Below are positions 9,014 to 18,423 of a DNA stretch of 64,000 nucleotides, in pieces (positions within the stretch are counted from its first letter, which is position 1; every line of letters starts with the position of its first letter). The translations under genes were made by a program, and so were the position numbers. The notes beneath the pieces were generated by a model, which saw only the letters and a program-made list of their open reading frames with translations, did no database searches and was not told where the DNA came from. The stretch is from NCBI RefSeq assembly GCF_000413855.1, contig NZ_ATGG01000061.1, forward strand, positions 1 to 64,000, in the 5' to 3' direction. This DNA is from Acinetobacter gyllenbergii CIP 110306 = MTCC 11365 (GTDB lineage Bacteria > Pseudomonadota > Gammaproteobacteria > Pseudomonadales > Moraxellaceae).

Positions 9014-10498
9014 TTAGTAGCGGATCATGATGGACTTTAATTCCGTATAATCTTCGATAAATGCATCAGAAAATTCACGACCTAGTCCTGATGCCTTCAC
9101 GCCACCAAAAGGAACAGCAGGATCAAGAAAGGTATGCATATTGACCCAAACTGAGCCTGCTTCAATTTGCGGGATCAGCCGCAATGCTTTAGCCAAATCA
9201 TTGGTCCAAATACTAGCCGTCAAACCAAAACGAGAGTGATTCATCATACGAATGAGTTCTTCATCACTTTCAAATGGAATAACATCCACCACAGGACCAA
9301 AAGTTTCTTCAATAAATAAAGGATCATCCACACCTTGGACCTTTAATAAAGTCGGCTCAACAAAATAACCGGTTCCTTGCAAAGCCTTACCACCACAAAT
9401 CACTTGATCATTTTGATTGGCAAGGTCGAGATAATGTTTGACCTTGTCAAAGTGTGGCTTATTGGAAAGTGGTCCAAACATGCTGGATTCATCCAGCGGC
9501 GAACCAATTTTTATCTGTTGAATTGCTCCTGTCAGCTTTTCTACAAATTCATCATATTTGGACTGATGCACAAAGAAACGCTCTGGTGCTGCACAGACCT
9601 GCCCCTGATGTACAAAAGTTGCCTGTAACAAGGTTGGTAAGATTTCCTCCAGATTGGCATCCGCTAAAATGGCTGCTGCATTTTTTCCCCCCAGTTCTAA
9701 ACTAACACGGGTTAAATCATTACTCATCGCTTGCTTGCCAATTGCAATGCCTGTCGGTACAGAGCCAGTAAACGAGACTTTTTTAATATGATTGGCATTT
9801 ATTAAATATTGACCTGTTTCCCCTGTTCCCGTTACCACATTAATTACACCTGCTGGAATCCCCGCTTCAATTGCAAGTTCAGCCAAACGCAATAATGACA
9901 AGGTGGTAAATTCACTTGGTTTTAATACAATAGTACAACCCGTGGTTAATGCTGAACCAATTTTCCAGCATCCAATCATCAGAGAAAAATTCCATGGCAC
10001 AATCCCAGCCACCACGCCAACAGGTTGACGTATGCTATAAGCAGTATATTTTTCGCCATTCATGGATGGAAGAGAGGGCTGCATGGTTTGACCATGGATT
10101 TTAGTGGCCCATCCTGCAAAGTATCTTAAAAATACAGCAGTTTGGGCGACTTCCAGATGTCGAGCCAGATGAATCAATTTCCCCGTGGTGAGTGTTTCAA
10201 GTTGAGCCAATTCTTCTGCATGTAATTCCACTAAATCGGCTAATTTATTCAGCTTTTGCCCACGTTCGTAGGGCGATGTATTGGCCCACGCATTTAGAAA
10301 AGCATCATGGGCACTATGCACTGCTGCATCCACATCCTGTTGATTACCAACTGCAATACTTGAAACAACCTGTTCCGTTGCAGGATTAATCAACTCGATT
10401 CGACGACGGTCTACCTCTAAATGCTGGCCATGAATAAAGTGACCATGTTGGCGCTGTAAAAAAGTTTCAACGCTCGCTAAAATTTTTACTTCACTCAT
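9014..10498 (-). CDS. NAD(P)-dependent aldehyde dehydrogenase
   Basis: At 494 aa this is a standard-length ALDH. Motifs in order: PWNFSLMIG (about residue 167, cofactor site), GSVPTG, SLELGGKN (catalytic-base glutamate near residue 266) and HQGQVCAAPERFF (catalytic cysteine near residue 300), then EETFGPVVDV near residue 392. It oxidises an aldehyde to the acid in the cytoplasm, most like the phenylacetaldehyde/betaine-aldehyde branch; the substrate cannot be fixed. GAGGACAATAAA precedes the ATG. It lies 65 bp downstream of a GMC alcohol dehydrogenase, which suggests a two-step alcohol-aldehyde-acid route. Confidence 0.83.
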   Translation of the reverse strand: MSEVKILASVETFLQRQHGHFIHGQHLEVDRRRIELINPATEQVVSSIAVGNQQDVDAAVHSAHDAFLNAWANTSPYERGQKLNKLADLVELHAEELAQLETLTTGKLIHLARHLEVAQTAVFLRYFAGWATKIHGQTMQPSLPSMNGEKYTAYSIRQPVGVVAGIVPWNFSLMIGCWKIGSALTTGCTIVLKPSEFTTLSLLRLAELAIEAGIPAGVINVVTGTGETGQYLINANHIKKVSFTGSVPTGIAIGKQAMSNDLTRVSLELGGKNAAAILADANLEEILPTLLQATFVHQGQVCAAPERFFVHQSKYDEFVEKLTGAIQQIKIGSPLDESSMFGPLSNKPHFDKVKHYLDLANQNDQVICGGKALQGTGYFVEPTLLKVQGVDDPLFIEETFGPVVDVIPFESDEELIRMMNHSRFGLTASIWTNDLAKALRLIPQIEAGSVWVNMHTFLDPAVPFGGVKASGLGREFSDAFIEDYTELKSIMIRY

Positions 10499-10563
10499 TT
10501 TATTGTCCTCGGTTCTATTTGGAAAGAGCGCTGATTTAGGCCCTTACCCAATCCATATTCAGT

Positions 10564-12168
10564 TCAGTGATTAAGAATAAAGTCGGCACCACGTTCACCA
10601 ATCATGATCGCAATGGCGTTGGTATTTCCGCTTGGAACTTGTGGGCAAATGGAACAATCAATCACACGTAAATTCTGGAAACCATGTACTTTAAGGGTCT
10701 GGTCTGTGACTGAATCTTTTGGTGCATTACCCATTTTGCAGCTGCCCGCTGGGTGATAAACCGTTTTAATGTTCTGCCGCATCCATGTATCAATGGCTTC
10801 AATATTGTCAGGATCGGTATTTGCAGGTTCAATGACCTCTTTTACAATCGCTTTTAAGGCGGGTTGCTGTAATAAACGAAGTCCAGCCTGCACCGCACGA
10901 ATATTGGCATCAATATCCTCTTGATGACCTAAGTAGTTTGGATCAATGATTGGTAATGCATTTGGATCTTTGCTGCTTAAACGTAAGTATCCGCGTGCTT
11001 TTGGTTGTACATGACCAACTTTAATGGTAAGCCCATGTTCTTGGGCTACCGCTTTTTCCCCAGGGGTGTTATCAAAATTATCCAGTACGGGTAAAAAATG
11101 AAACTGTACATCTGGTCGACCATTGTGATTGGTATCAATAAACCCACCCCCCTCTAAAATATTTGAGGTCAATAAACCTGAGCGGGTAAAACGCCATTGT
11201 AAAAAATGCCGCACTGCTTTTAAGCCCTGATCTTCCCCAAGCAAACTATTTTGAGTCGTTACTGTTGCATTGACCGACATATGCAAATGGTCATGGAAAT
11301 TTTCGCCGACTGGTAGGTCTTGAATACATTGGATACCCAATTCATCTAAATGTTGTTTTGGACCAATCCCTGACAGTAATAACACCTTAGGACTGCCAAT
11401 CGCCCCTGCACTGACAATCACTTCTTGAGCTGCATTTACGGTCACCGTTGGTTTGCCAGCAATGCTGAATGTCACGCCTGTTGCTTGATTGCCTTGAGTT
11501 TCAATTTTATGCACCAGTGCATCGGTAATGACCGTGAGATCTGGGTGATGCTCAACTGATTTTAAATAGGTTTTTGAGGTACTGGCTCTTTCACCCTTTT
11601 GTGTGGTGGTCTGATAAAACCCAACACCAGCCTGATCCCAACCATTGAAATCGTTGACATAGTGCATGCCCATTTGCTGACCTGCCTGAATACAAGCAAG
11701 GGTTAAAGGATGTCGGTAACGGTTTTCACTGACAGCTAAGATGCCATTTTGACCATGATATTCATCGGCAAGACTTTCATTTTTTTCTGCTTTTTTAAAG
11801 AATGGCAGCACATCTTGATAGGACCAATTGCTGCATCCCCATTCCGATGCCCATAAATCATAGTCCTGACGCTGTCCACGGCAGTACACCATACCATTGA
11901 CTGAACTGCCACCACCCAAGACTTTGCCTTGTGCAAGGATCATTTCACGGTGATTACAGTGTTGTTGTGGAACCGTCATGTACGGCCACGATTTCTGTTG
12001 AAAGACTTTGATCACTGTTGCAGGTATGGTATGGAACAGACTGCTGTCTTTCGTCCCTGCTTCTAGCACCAGTACTCGTCCTGCATTGGCTTGTAATAAA
12101 CGTGCTGCAACCACACAGCCCGCTGAACCAGCTCCAATAATGATATAGTCATATTCTGTGTTCATCAT
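10564..12168 (-). CDS. GMC-family FAD-dependent alcohol/choline dehydrogenase
   Basis: This 534-aa flavoprotein starts with the FAD-binding DYIIIGAGSAGCVVAARL stretch. It has the GMC signatures GKVLGGGSSVNGMVYCRG (about residue 80) and GAIGSPKVLLLSGIGP (about 255), and the C-terminal active-site region HPAGSCKMG (histidine near 472) and PSGNTNAIAI (asparagines near 515-517). Length and motifs match AlkJ/BetA-type dehydrogenases that oxidise primary alcohols and pass electrons to the quinone pool or another acceptor. AGGGAAGC precedes the ATG. The next gene is an ALDH, so it probably makes that enzyme's aldehyde. Confidence 0.83.
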   Translation of the reverse strand: MMNTEYDYIIIGAGSAGCVVAARLLQANAGRVLVLEAGTKDSSLFHTIPATVIKVFQQKSWPYMTVPQQHCNHREMILAQGKVLGGGSSVNGMVYCRGQRQDYDLWASEWGCSNWSYQDVLPFFKKAEKNESLADEYHGQNGILAVSENRYRHPLTLACIQAGQQMGMHYVNDFNGWDQAGVGFYQTTTQKGERASTSKTYLKSVEHHPDLTVITDALVHKIETQGNQATGVTFSIAGKPTVTVNAAQEVIVSAGAIGSPKVLLLSGIGPKQHLDELGIQCIQDLPVGENFHDHLHMSVNATVTTQNSLLGEDQGLKAVRHFLQWRFTRSGLLTSNILEGGGFIDTNHNGRPDVQFHFLPVLDNFDNTPGEKAVAQEHGLTIKVGHVQPKARGYLRLSSKDPNALPIIDPNYLGHQEDIDANIRAVQAGLRLLQQPALKAIVKEVIEPANTDPDNIEAIDTWMRQNIKTVYHPAGSCKMGNAPKDSVTDQTLKVHGFQNLRVIDCSICPQVPSGNTNAIAIMIGERGADFILNH

Positions 12169-12237
12169 GCTTCCCTACGCATTAAACTCCATGACTAAGA
12201 TTTGATCATTACTTACTCATCTTGTTCTTGTTTAAAC

Positions 12238-12265
12238 GTGACAAACATGATGCACAATTGTGACA
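12238..12265. promoter_or_regulatory. Possible AraC-type direct repeat upstream of GMC gene
   Basis: GTGACA occurs at 12238-12243 and again at 12260-12265, 22 bp apart, each followed by a related ATG/GCA-containing stretch. Direct half-sites two helical turns apart are a common arrangement for AraC-family activators. The site lies 70-97 bp upstream of the GMC start, just downstream of the AraC gene. Confidence 0.35.
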
Positions 12266-12295
12266 TGTGCATGGTATTTAAAATAAATATCGTAT

Positions 12296-13204
12296 TTAAA
12301 TTTTCAAGCGATACTCTTTTGGCGTCAGTCCAATCATCTTACGAAACAATTTGGAAAAATGTGCACTGTCACCAAAGCCCCATTTCAAAGCAATTTCGGT
12401 GATCGACAAACTTTTATTTTTGCTATCTTTTAATTCATACTGAATTTTTTTAATGCGATGCATTTGAATAAACTTATGCACAGATTGCTGCTGATGTTCA
12501 AATATTCGATGTAAATGCCGAAGCGAAATCCCTAAATGATCTGCAATCATTTGTGCATTTAAACCCTGTTGGCCTAGGTGTTCGAAAATAAATCGTTCTG
12601 CTTTTATTTTGAGATGATCAACAATTTCAACATTTTTATAATTAATGGTTGGCTTAATCAGTGCAATCAAGGCATCTTCAAAAGCATTTTCATCCTCTTT
12701 TGCATACCAGAGTTCAATCTTTTCAGGTGACAGATTTTGCAGCATGCACTTCAATAAATGCCCACTCATATTGGAAGTAATCAGTTTGCCAAAATGGTCG
12801 ACCGTAATACCTAGCCTGAACAATTTCTCCCGTGACAAATGAACTGACACATGACTAAACAGACCTTGTGGATACATATCAATCGTTTCATCTGGATCAA
12901 GTAATGCAATATCTCCTTCATTTAACTGAATACTTTGATCTTTATATGCAATACGCATCTTGCCTGTATATTGAATCACCAAGAAGCAGAATCGATCTTT
13001 GACTCGATCAGGCATACCACTTTTCCGAGAAATATGACTGGCATTACTTTTGATAAATGCAACCTCGGTCTCACCCAATAAAAAAGACTTCACCTCACCA
13101 ATAAATAAACTACGGTGTTTATCAAAAGCTGTCTCAAAATCACCGCAAACTTTTTGAATGCATTCAGTCCACTGCACCATTTCATTTTTTTGATCTTGAT
13201 TCAT
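12296..13204 (-). CDS. AraC-family transcriptional activator
   Basis: This roughly 302-aa protein has an N-terminal AraC-binding-like sensor half and a C-terminal double helix-turn-helix (IADHLGISLRHLHRIFEHQ, then ITEIALKWGFGDSAHFSKLFRKMIGLTPKEYR). I start it at ATG 13204 because GAGGG lies 8 bases upstream; the longer reading from 13237 has no ribosome site. It resembles the group that regulates alkane, benzoate or indole catabolism. It lies 127 bp upstream of, and in the same direction as, the GMC-ALDH-SphA genes, which it most likely activates in response to their substrate. Confidence 0.78.
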   Translation of the reverse strand: MNQDQKNEMVQWTECIQKVCGDFETAFDKHRSLFIGEVKSFLLGETEVAFIKSNASHISRKSGMPDRVKDRFCFLVIQYTGKMRIAYKDQSIQLNEGDIALLDPDETIDMYPQGLFSHVSVHLSREKLFRLGITVDHFGKLITSNMSGHLLKCMLQNLSPEKIELWYAKEDENAFEDALIALIKPTINYKNVEIVDHLKIKAERFIFEHLGQQGLNAQMIADHLGISLRHLHRIFEHQQQSVHKFIQMHRIKKIQYELKDSKNKSLSITEIALKWGFGDSAHFSKLFRKMIGLTPKEYRLKI

Positions 13205-13303
13205 ATCCATTTCCCTCGGATAGATCGATTTAATCATATAGGTAAATTACACTGATCTCACTTTTCATTCAGTTAAAATATAGGGTGTCCTTCCCCAAAA
13301 TGA

Positions 13304-13331
13304 CCGACAAATTCATATAAAAATTTGTCGG
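13304..13331 (-). terminator. Terminator at the end of the iac operon
   Basis: CCGACAAATT (13304-13313) pairs perfectly with AATTTGTCGG (13322-13331), 11 bases after the iacG stop. On the - strand the hairpin is followed by TCATTTT. It separates the iac operon from the AraC gene. Confidence 0.7.
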
Positions 13332-13342
13332 CAACTTAAAGC

Positions 13343-14299
13343 TTAAACAATCCCTGCAATATCCTTCAAAATTTTAATGAAAATCTCCTTCTCTTGGTCA
13401 GGATATTTTTCAAACACCTCATTTTGATGGCTATCGGCAATATCAAATAGATAATGTGCGGTTTTCTTGCCCTTTTCAGTGAGTTTGAAAAAGCCATCTG
13501 TTTCGATCAGCAAACCATCTTTTTTCAGAATCGATGCTGCCTGCTCCACTTCGCGCATCGGCATGGCAATATCACGCGGTAAATCTGCTTTATTGGATGC
13601 AGTACCGCTGCCCAGTACCAGCAATAAACGCGCCTCACTGGTACGGAACCCTGTCACTAACTGCTTGGGAATATAATCAGTTTGATAGAACTTAAAAGCC
13701 CGACTCATCAAATAGCAGACATTGCTATATAAATGCCCTTGATGCATTTCACCAATATCTTCAGCTTCAACGGTGTCTTTTAACTGCAATAACGGATGTG
13801 GAATCACGCCCGAATAAGCCCCTTGGTGATACACCAGCGGGCTACGCCCTTCATCACGAAAACGTACCACTTTACCAATAATGATCCAATGATCACCGCC
13901 TTCAATCACCTCATGGCGTTCACATTCAAATACCGCAGAACAGTGATCTAAAATCGGGGCTTGACCTGAACCAATCTGATAACTAGTACCTTCATATTTA
14001 TTAATATTACGGCGTGAAAATTTATTGGACAGCTCAATTTGTGAGCCTGATAAGATGTTGACTGCAAAATGCGTCGCTTGCTCAAACACAGGGAAACTGG
14101 ACGAGTTCTTGTCAATACTCCATAAGATCAACGGTGGATCTAGAGACACTGAATTAAAACTATTGGCGGTCACCCCGACCTTTTCACCCTGTTCATTTTG
14201 CGCAGTCACAATGGTGACGCCTGTGGCAAAATTGCCCAAAGCACGTCTGAACTGCATTGGATCTATTGTGATTTCATCCATTGATTTTAGTGAATTCAT
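13343..14299 (-). CDS. iacG: Flavin reductase component with C-terminal MarR-like domain (IacG)
   Basis: This 318-aa two-domain protein has a flavin-reductase domain at residues 12-165 (FRRALGNFATGVTIVTA, GVTANSFNSVSLDPPLILWSI) and a winged-helix, MarR-like tail at about 190-318. That architecture is known from the reductase C1 of p-hydroxyphenylacetate hydroxylase, where the tail senses the aromatic substrate. It should supply reduced FMN/FAD to the IacA monooxygenase using NADH. It is the last gene of the iac operon and starts after AGGAGAGAAGA. The C-terminal domain suggests its activity is tuned by indole-3-acetate, an inference from the C1 parallel. Confidence 0.8.
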   Translation of the reverse strand: MNSLKSMDEITIDPMQFRRALGNFATGVTIVTAQNEQGEKVGVTANSFNSVSLDPPLILWSIDKNSSSFPVFEQATHFAVNILSGSQIELSNKFSRRNINKYEGTSYQIGSGQAPILDHCSAVFECERHEVIEGGDHWIIIGKVVRFRDEGRSPLVYHQGAYSGVIPHPLLQLKDTVEAEDIGEMHQGHLYSNVCYLMSRAFKFYQTDYIPKQLVTGFRTSEARLLLVLGSGTASNKADLPRDIAMPMREVEQAASILKKDGLLIETDGFFKLTEKGKKTAHYLFDIADSHQNEVFEKYPDQEKEIFIKILKDIAGIV

Positions 14300-14353
14300 T
14301 CTTCTCTCCTGAATCTTTTGTCCTACTTGGGCCGTTCGCTGTACCTAAATCCC

Positions 14354-15307
14354 TTAAATATCCAGTACCAATCGGGCCGATTTGGAACGTGAACAGCACA
14401 CCAATATCTGCTCATTACTGGCTTTTTCTTCATCGGTAAAATACACGTCACGATGGTCAGGTTCGCCTTCGATCACATCGCACATACAGGTACCACACAC
14501 ACCTTGTTCACATGACATTTCAATCTCAATGCCTTCACGTGCCAAGGCCTGTAAAATGGTTTCTTCAGCATCAACCAGAATGATCTTGCCACTTTGCTGA
14601 GCCACCACCTCAAAAGCATCACCGCCAGTTTCCACCTCAACCTGAAAATATTCCTTATGAATCTGCTGTTCAGGGAAATGTTGAGTGAGGGCTAGATTAA
14701 TCACCCAATCCATAAAACCATTTGGGCCACAGGTATAAATATGGCTGTCTGGATCAATGTCTTGAATGGCGGATTGGAAAAACTCGCGATGGCTTGCTCC
14801 TTCCGATTTAAAATGAAAGGTTGTGAAAGGCGCCAAAATGCCATGTTTAATTTCATCGACAAAAGCACAGCGTTCTGGGCTTGCGCCGCAATAATGCAGT
14901 TCAAAAGAAGTGCCTTCCTGCGCCAACTGATAAGCCATCGTAATCAGAGGCGTAATCCCAATCCCCCCGCCCACTAATACCGCATGTTTGGATTTGACCA
15001 GTGGAAATAGATTTTTCGGTTCGCTGACCTGAATCTGCATGCCATCTTTTAAATCATCAAATGCCGACACTGAACCACCGCGTGATTCTGGATCACGTAA
15101 AATTCCAAGTCGGAACGTCCCGACATCATTTGGGTTCTGACACAATGAGTACTGACGCACCATGCCATTGGGCAGATGCACATCGATATGTGAACCTGCT
15201 TCAATTTTGGGTAAAACGGTCGAATTTGCAGATTCAAACTCCATGACTGCAACATTTCCACCTTCGACATGACGGTTTTTTACCACCACGTTATAAAGTA
15301 TCGTCAT
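14354..15307 (-). CDS. iacF: Ferredoxin reductase of the Rieske dioxygenase system (IacF)
   Basis: About 317 aa. The N-terminal FAD/NAD ferredoxin-reductase fold includes HVEGGNVAVMEFE, GMVRQYSLCQNP for flavin binding, and VGGGIGITPLITMAYQL for NAD. The C-terminal plant-type [2Fe-2S] domain has CEQGVCGTCMCDV plus a later cysteine. It resembles VanB-type reductases and should pass electrons from NADH to the IacCD oxygenase. I start it at ATG 15307 after GGGAGAGAAATC; the open frame extends further to 15361 but without a ribosome site and into iacE. Neighbours on both sides are iac genes. Confidence 0.8.
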   Translation of the reverse strand: MTILYNVVVKNRHVEGGNVAVMEFESANSTVLPKIEAGSHIDVHLPNGMVRQYSLCQNPNDVGTFRLGILRDPESRGGSVSAFDDLKDGMQIQVSEPKNLFPLVKSKHAVLVGGGIGITPLITMAYQLAQEGTSFELHYCGASPERCAFVDEIKHGILAPFTTFHFKSEGASHREFFQSAIQDIDPDSHIYTCGPNGFMDWVINLALTQHFPEQQIHKEYFQVEVETGGDAFEVVAQQSGKIILVDAEETILQALAREGIEIEMSCEQGVCGTCMCDVIEGEPDHRDVYFTDEEKASNEQILVCCSRSKSARLVLDI

Positions 15308-15341
15308 GATTTCTCTCCCTGATATGCATCTCGCCGAAGGC

Positions 15342-16079
15342 TTAACGCATAAATAATCCACCGTTAATATCCCATGTTGCCCCAGTCACAAAAGCTGCAC
15401 TTGGGCTGGCTAATAAAGCACAGGTTTCCGCAATAAATTCCATGCTACCTAAGGCTTTGACGGGGATATTTTGAATAAATTGCGCCATTTTCTCATCAGA
15501 GACCACGCTATGCACAATCGGTGATTCCATCGGTCCTGGGGCAATCGCATTCACTGTCACCCCTTTGGCGGCAAACTCTTTGGCAAAGATCTTGGTTAGG
15601 GTAATGATTGCACCTTTAGTAGAGGCATAATGTGCACCAGTGGCAGTACCGCCATTTTGTCCTGCCAAAGATGCCATATTGACGATACGGCCATAGCCTT
15701 GATCGGCCATATATTTGCCAATGATCTGGCAAGACTGAAATGTGCCACGCTGATTCACTTGCGTGATCATGTCAAAATCCGCTGCACTAATCTCTAAAAC
15801 AGGAGTTGCCTTGGTCATGGTGGCATTGTTAATCAATACATCCAGTTTCGAGAATGTCTGCTGAATCCACTGTACGGCGGCATGAAAATCCGCCTCAACC
15901 GAGATATCTAGTTTTAAGGCAGACATATTCTGTGCATGTGGACTGCGTACTTTGGCCTGCTCAGCCTTTTCTAAAGTGCTGGCAGAGACAATCACCTGAT
16001 GTCCCTGTGCTGCAAAATACTCAGCAATGACATTCCCTAAACCCGAAGCAGCACCTGTGACTAATACAACCTGTTTCAT
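15342..16079 (-). CDS. iacE: Short-chain dehydrogenase/reductase (IacE)
   Basis: This 245-aa classical SDR has the cofactor motif TGAASGLGN at residue 8, LINNATM in the middle, the catalytic serine in NMASLAGQ, and the tyrosine-lysine pair in HYASTKGAI. It then runs through APGPMESPI to the C-terminus. In the iac pathway the SDR works on an oxidised indole-acetate intermediate after IacA; the exact reaction is taken from the family, not from this sequence. AGGAGCAAGAA precedes the ATG, and iacD ends 9 bp upstream. Confidence 0.8.
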   Translation of the reverse strand: MKQVVLVTGAASGLGNVIAEYFAAQGHQVIVSASTLEKAEQAKVRSPHAQNMSALKLDISVEADFHAAVQWIQQTFSKLDVLINNATMTKATPVLEISAADFDMITQVNQRGTFQSCQIIGKYMADQGYGRIVNMASLAGQNGGTATGAHYASTKGAIITLTKIFAKEFAAKGVTVNAIAPGPMESPIVHSVVSDEKMAQFIQNIPVKALGSMEFIAETCALLASPSAAFVTGATWDINGGLFMR

Positions 16080-16088
16080 TTCTTGCTC

Positions 16089-16574
16089 CTAAAGAATGTA
16101 GCTAATACCCGCCAAGGTATCGGTTGAGTTGACTAAATTGATAATTTTACGATTGATCTTAAAGCCTTGTTCCGCATCACGAACCAAATGGAAAGTTACA
16201 TCAGCGGTATAGTGTTTGAGGTTTTCTTTACGGAATTCACGCAAGTTCTGTGCACAACGTAAAATGATTTCACCATCTTGATCTTTTACGATGCGGATAC
16301 GCGAAACACTACGCACGGTATTGGCTTTGGGTGCAGTTGAAATCGCCTCGCCATTTTCCAAACGCTGTACCCGTAACTTCCGCATATGATGATCGTCATA
16401 GGCATAGTTCAAATTATTTTCATAATCAGTCAGCTTCGGATCAATCGGGATGATGTACACCCCTTTTTCATTCCACAGATCCAGCCAAGTGTCATGCTCA
16501 GAATGATCCAGCATATCGGCTTCAGCCCAGATAAAAGCGGTCACTTCATTCAGTAAATTTAAATCGATTTTCAT
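16089..16574 (-). CDS. iacD: Rieske dioxygenase small (beta) subunit (IacD)
   Basis: This 161-aa protein has the NTF2-like fold of ring-hydroxylating dioxygenase beta subunits. The pattern AFIWAEADMLDHSEHDTWLDLW, followed by YIIPIDPKLTDYENNLNYAYDD and RVQRLENG, is typical. It has no redox centre and supports the alpha subunit IacC, encoded 10 bp upstream. AAGGAGAGCGCC precedes the ATG. Confidence 0.83.
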   Translation of the reverse strand: MKIDLNLLNEVTAFIWAEADMLDHSEHDTWLDLWNEKGVYIIPIDPKLTDYENNLNYAYDDHHMRKLRVQRLENGEAISTAPKANTVRSVSRIRIVKDQDGEIILRCAQNLREFRKENLKHYTADVTFHLVRDAEQGFKINRKIINLVNSTDTLAGISYIL

Positions 16575-16584
16575 GGCGCTCTCC

Positions 16585-17865
16585 TTAAACCGTCATCATC
16601 TTTTTCCACTGCTGATAGGCAGCGCGCATCCCCGTTTCGGCACTGACATCGCTTTTTAAGCCATCTTCAGTTTTAACTTCACCGGGCAGGCCACGATTGA
16701 GCATGATCCACAGGTCATTGCCCGCATTGGCACCGTGTTGTACACGCTCCCATGCTTCCGAATCATCTGGCGTACCAAAACCAAATGGGCCTTGGAAATG
16801 TTCATGCAGGCGTAAGCGATATTGATTGGCAATTTGTGGACCGCCATCCATGGTAATGACGGAATGGTGAATCTCAGTTTCGTTGACGGAAATCGGCTGC
16901 ATCACGCGGAAGAACGCCATTGAACAGGCAATATTCGGGAACAGATTTAAGTTGAAACCAGAACCACCCACCGCACGGACGATACGGCGCACTTCTAGTT
17001 CTTCATGTCCTTCATCACGTAAGGCTTGCGCCAAGTCTTCAAAGCGTTCCTGAATCGGACGCTCCATTAATTCTTCATCCAGATCGACCAGTTCAGGAAT
17101 CATCACCATGACACTGTGACCATTACCGAGGTCTTCGACATAACCTGGCTGATTTTCAAAGTTAAACAGTTCTTCGGTTTTTTCATCGACTGAACTTAAG
17201 AATGACTTGTGCACCAATGGGAAGTGGTAAGCATCGGTAGTATTTTCCAATTGGATTTTCCAGTTGCCTGGAAAGCGGAAACGATGTTCACCCAAGACTT
17301 TAATGGGATAACCCGCGCCTTGTTTCATAAACAAGTCAATCCATTTTTTCGCAGCGCCCAAGAAATCATCTAAAGGTTCAATATCCTGCTTAAAGGTAGC
17401 GAAAATCATGCCGTGGTATTCTTCAACACGTAAACTGATCAATGGAAACTCTGATTTATCCAGACATTCCCCATAGCTTTCAGGTGAAGGCACACCACGT
17501 AATGAACCATCTAATGCATAGCTCCAACCATGATAGGGACAGACAAAACTGTTGGTTTTACCTTTTTTATGTTCGCATACTGTTGCCGCACGATGGCGAC
17601 AACGGTTTAGCAAGACATGCACTTTCTTCTTGCGATCACGTACCACCACCACAGGTTGTTTACCAATATTGATGGTTTTATAGCTGCCTGCATCTGGGAT
17701 CTCGCTGGCATGTGCCACCCAAACCCACGTGCTGTAATAAATCTTTTCCATCTCATCTTCAAAGATACGTTCATCTTTATACAGTGAGGTATGCGCACGA
17801 TCACTTTGCACTAAGCTACTGTAATCCATCTCAATATTCTGCATTGGAATAATACTGCTGTTCAT
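16585..17865 (-). CDS. iacC: Rieske dioxygenase large (alpha) subunit (IacC)
   Basis: About 426 aa. The Rieske [2Fe-2S] ligands lie in NRCRHRAATVC and FVCPYHGWSYALDG (C-x-H then C-x2-H). The mononuclear iron site is in NTTDAYHFPLVHKSF (Asp/His/His). With IacD and IacF it would form a dioxygenase acting on the indole-acetate-derived intermediate on the way to catechol. I start it at ATG 17865 because AAGGA lies 8 bases upstream; the longer frame from 17892 lacks one. It overlaps nothing, and the preceding gene ends 30 bp upstream. Confidence 0.83.
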   Translation of the reverse strand: MNSSIIPMQNIEMDYSSLVQSDRAHTSLYKDERIFEDEMEKIYYSTWVWVAHASEIPDAGSYKTINIGKQPVVVVRDRKKKVHVLLNRCRHRAATVCEHKKGKTNSFVCPYHGWSYALDGSLRGVPSPESYGECLDKSEFPLISLRVEEYHGMIFATFKQDIEPLDDFLGAAKKWIDLFMKQGAGYPIKVLGEHRFRFPGNWKIQLENTTDAYHFPLVHKSFLSSVDEKTEELFNFENQPGYVEDLGNGHSVMVMIPELVDLDEELMERPIQERFEDLAQALRDEGHEELEVRRIVRAVGGSGFNLNLFPNIACSMAFFRVMQPISVNETEIHHSVITMDGGPQIANQYRLRLHEHFQGPFGFGTPDDSEAWERVQHGANAGNDLWIMLNRGLPGEVKTEDGLKSDVSAETGMRAAYQQWKKMMTV

Positions 17866-17895
17866 ATCCACGATCCTTTTCGGTCTATCCATTGG

Positions 17896-18423
17896 TTATT
17901 GCTGAGACGGCACTGGCAATACGGCTGTGCTGTCCCAGTGAGATACAGGGCGACTAAAAATATTTTCAGTCTGAAAATGTTTGATCTTCCAACGTCCATC
18001 CTGTTGCTGTTTAAACTGCACCGTGAGTTTGGCGGCATTTAAATGGCTACGACCATCACGGAAAGTTGAGGTCTGCAACATCATCCAACTGGCATTGGCT
18101 TGATCGGCTTCGATATACATTTGTTCTGAGCTGACAAAATGCGCATTCATGACAAAATGTGATTGCTGTTGGGTATAACTTTTGAACATGCCATAAATAG
18201 CTTGCCAAGACGCATAACGGCCAAAAGACTGGGCATATTTCTCGCCAATGCCTTCCCAAATGCTGTCTTGATCAAATAAATCCATCAATTCATTCAGGTC
18301 GGTATCAGCATTCAAGGCATCACAAATTTCCATATAACGGTTAATGCAATTACGGATCGCATTTTGAGCTTCAAGCTGTTGCAAGCGTTGTAACAGTTCC
18401 GTTATATCCATTGGCTCATTCAT
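17896..18423 (-). CDS. iacI: SnoaL/NTF2-like protein (probable IacI)
   Basis: About 175 aa, a single NTF2-like domain (AIRNCINRYMEICDALNADTDLNELMDLFDQDSIWEG, then WKIKHFQTENIFS). It has no cofactor motif. In iac clusters a protein of this fold, IacI, lies among the catabolic genes and its role is poorly defined. I assign it by position (between iacA and iacC) and fold. Start: ATG 18423 with AAGG nine bases upstream; ATG 18432 directly abuts the same AAGG and is less likely. No separate iacB is present beside it. Confidence 0.68.
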   Translation of the reverse strand: MNEPMDITELLQRLQQLEAQNAIRNCINRYMEICDALNADTDLNELMDLFDQDSIWEGIGEKYAQSFGRYASWQAIYGMFKSYTQQQSHFVMNAHFVSSEQMYIEADQANASWMMLQTSTFRDGRSHLNAAKLTVQFKQQQDGRWKIKHFQTENIFSRPVSHWDSTAVLPVPSQQ

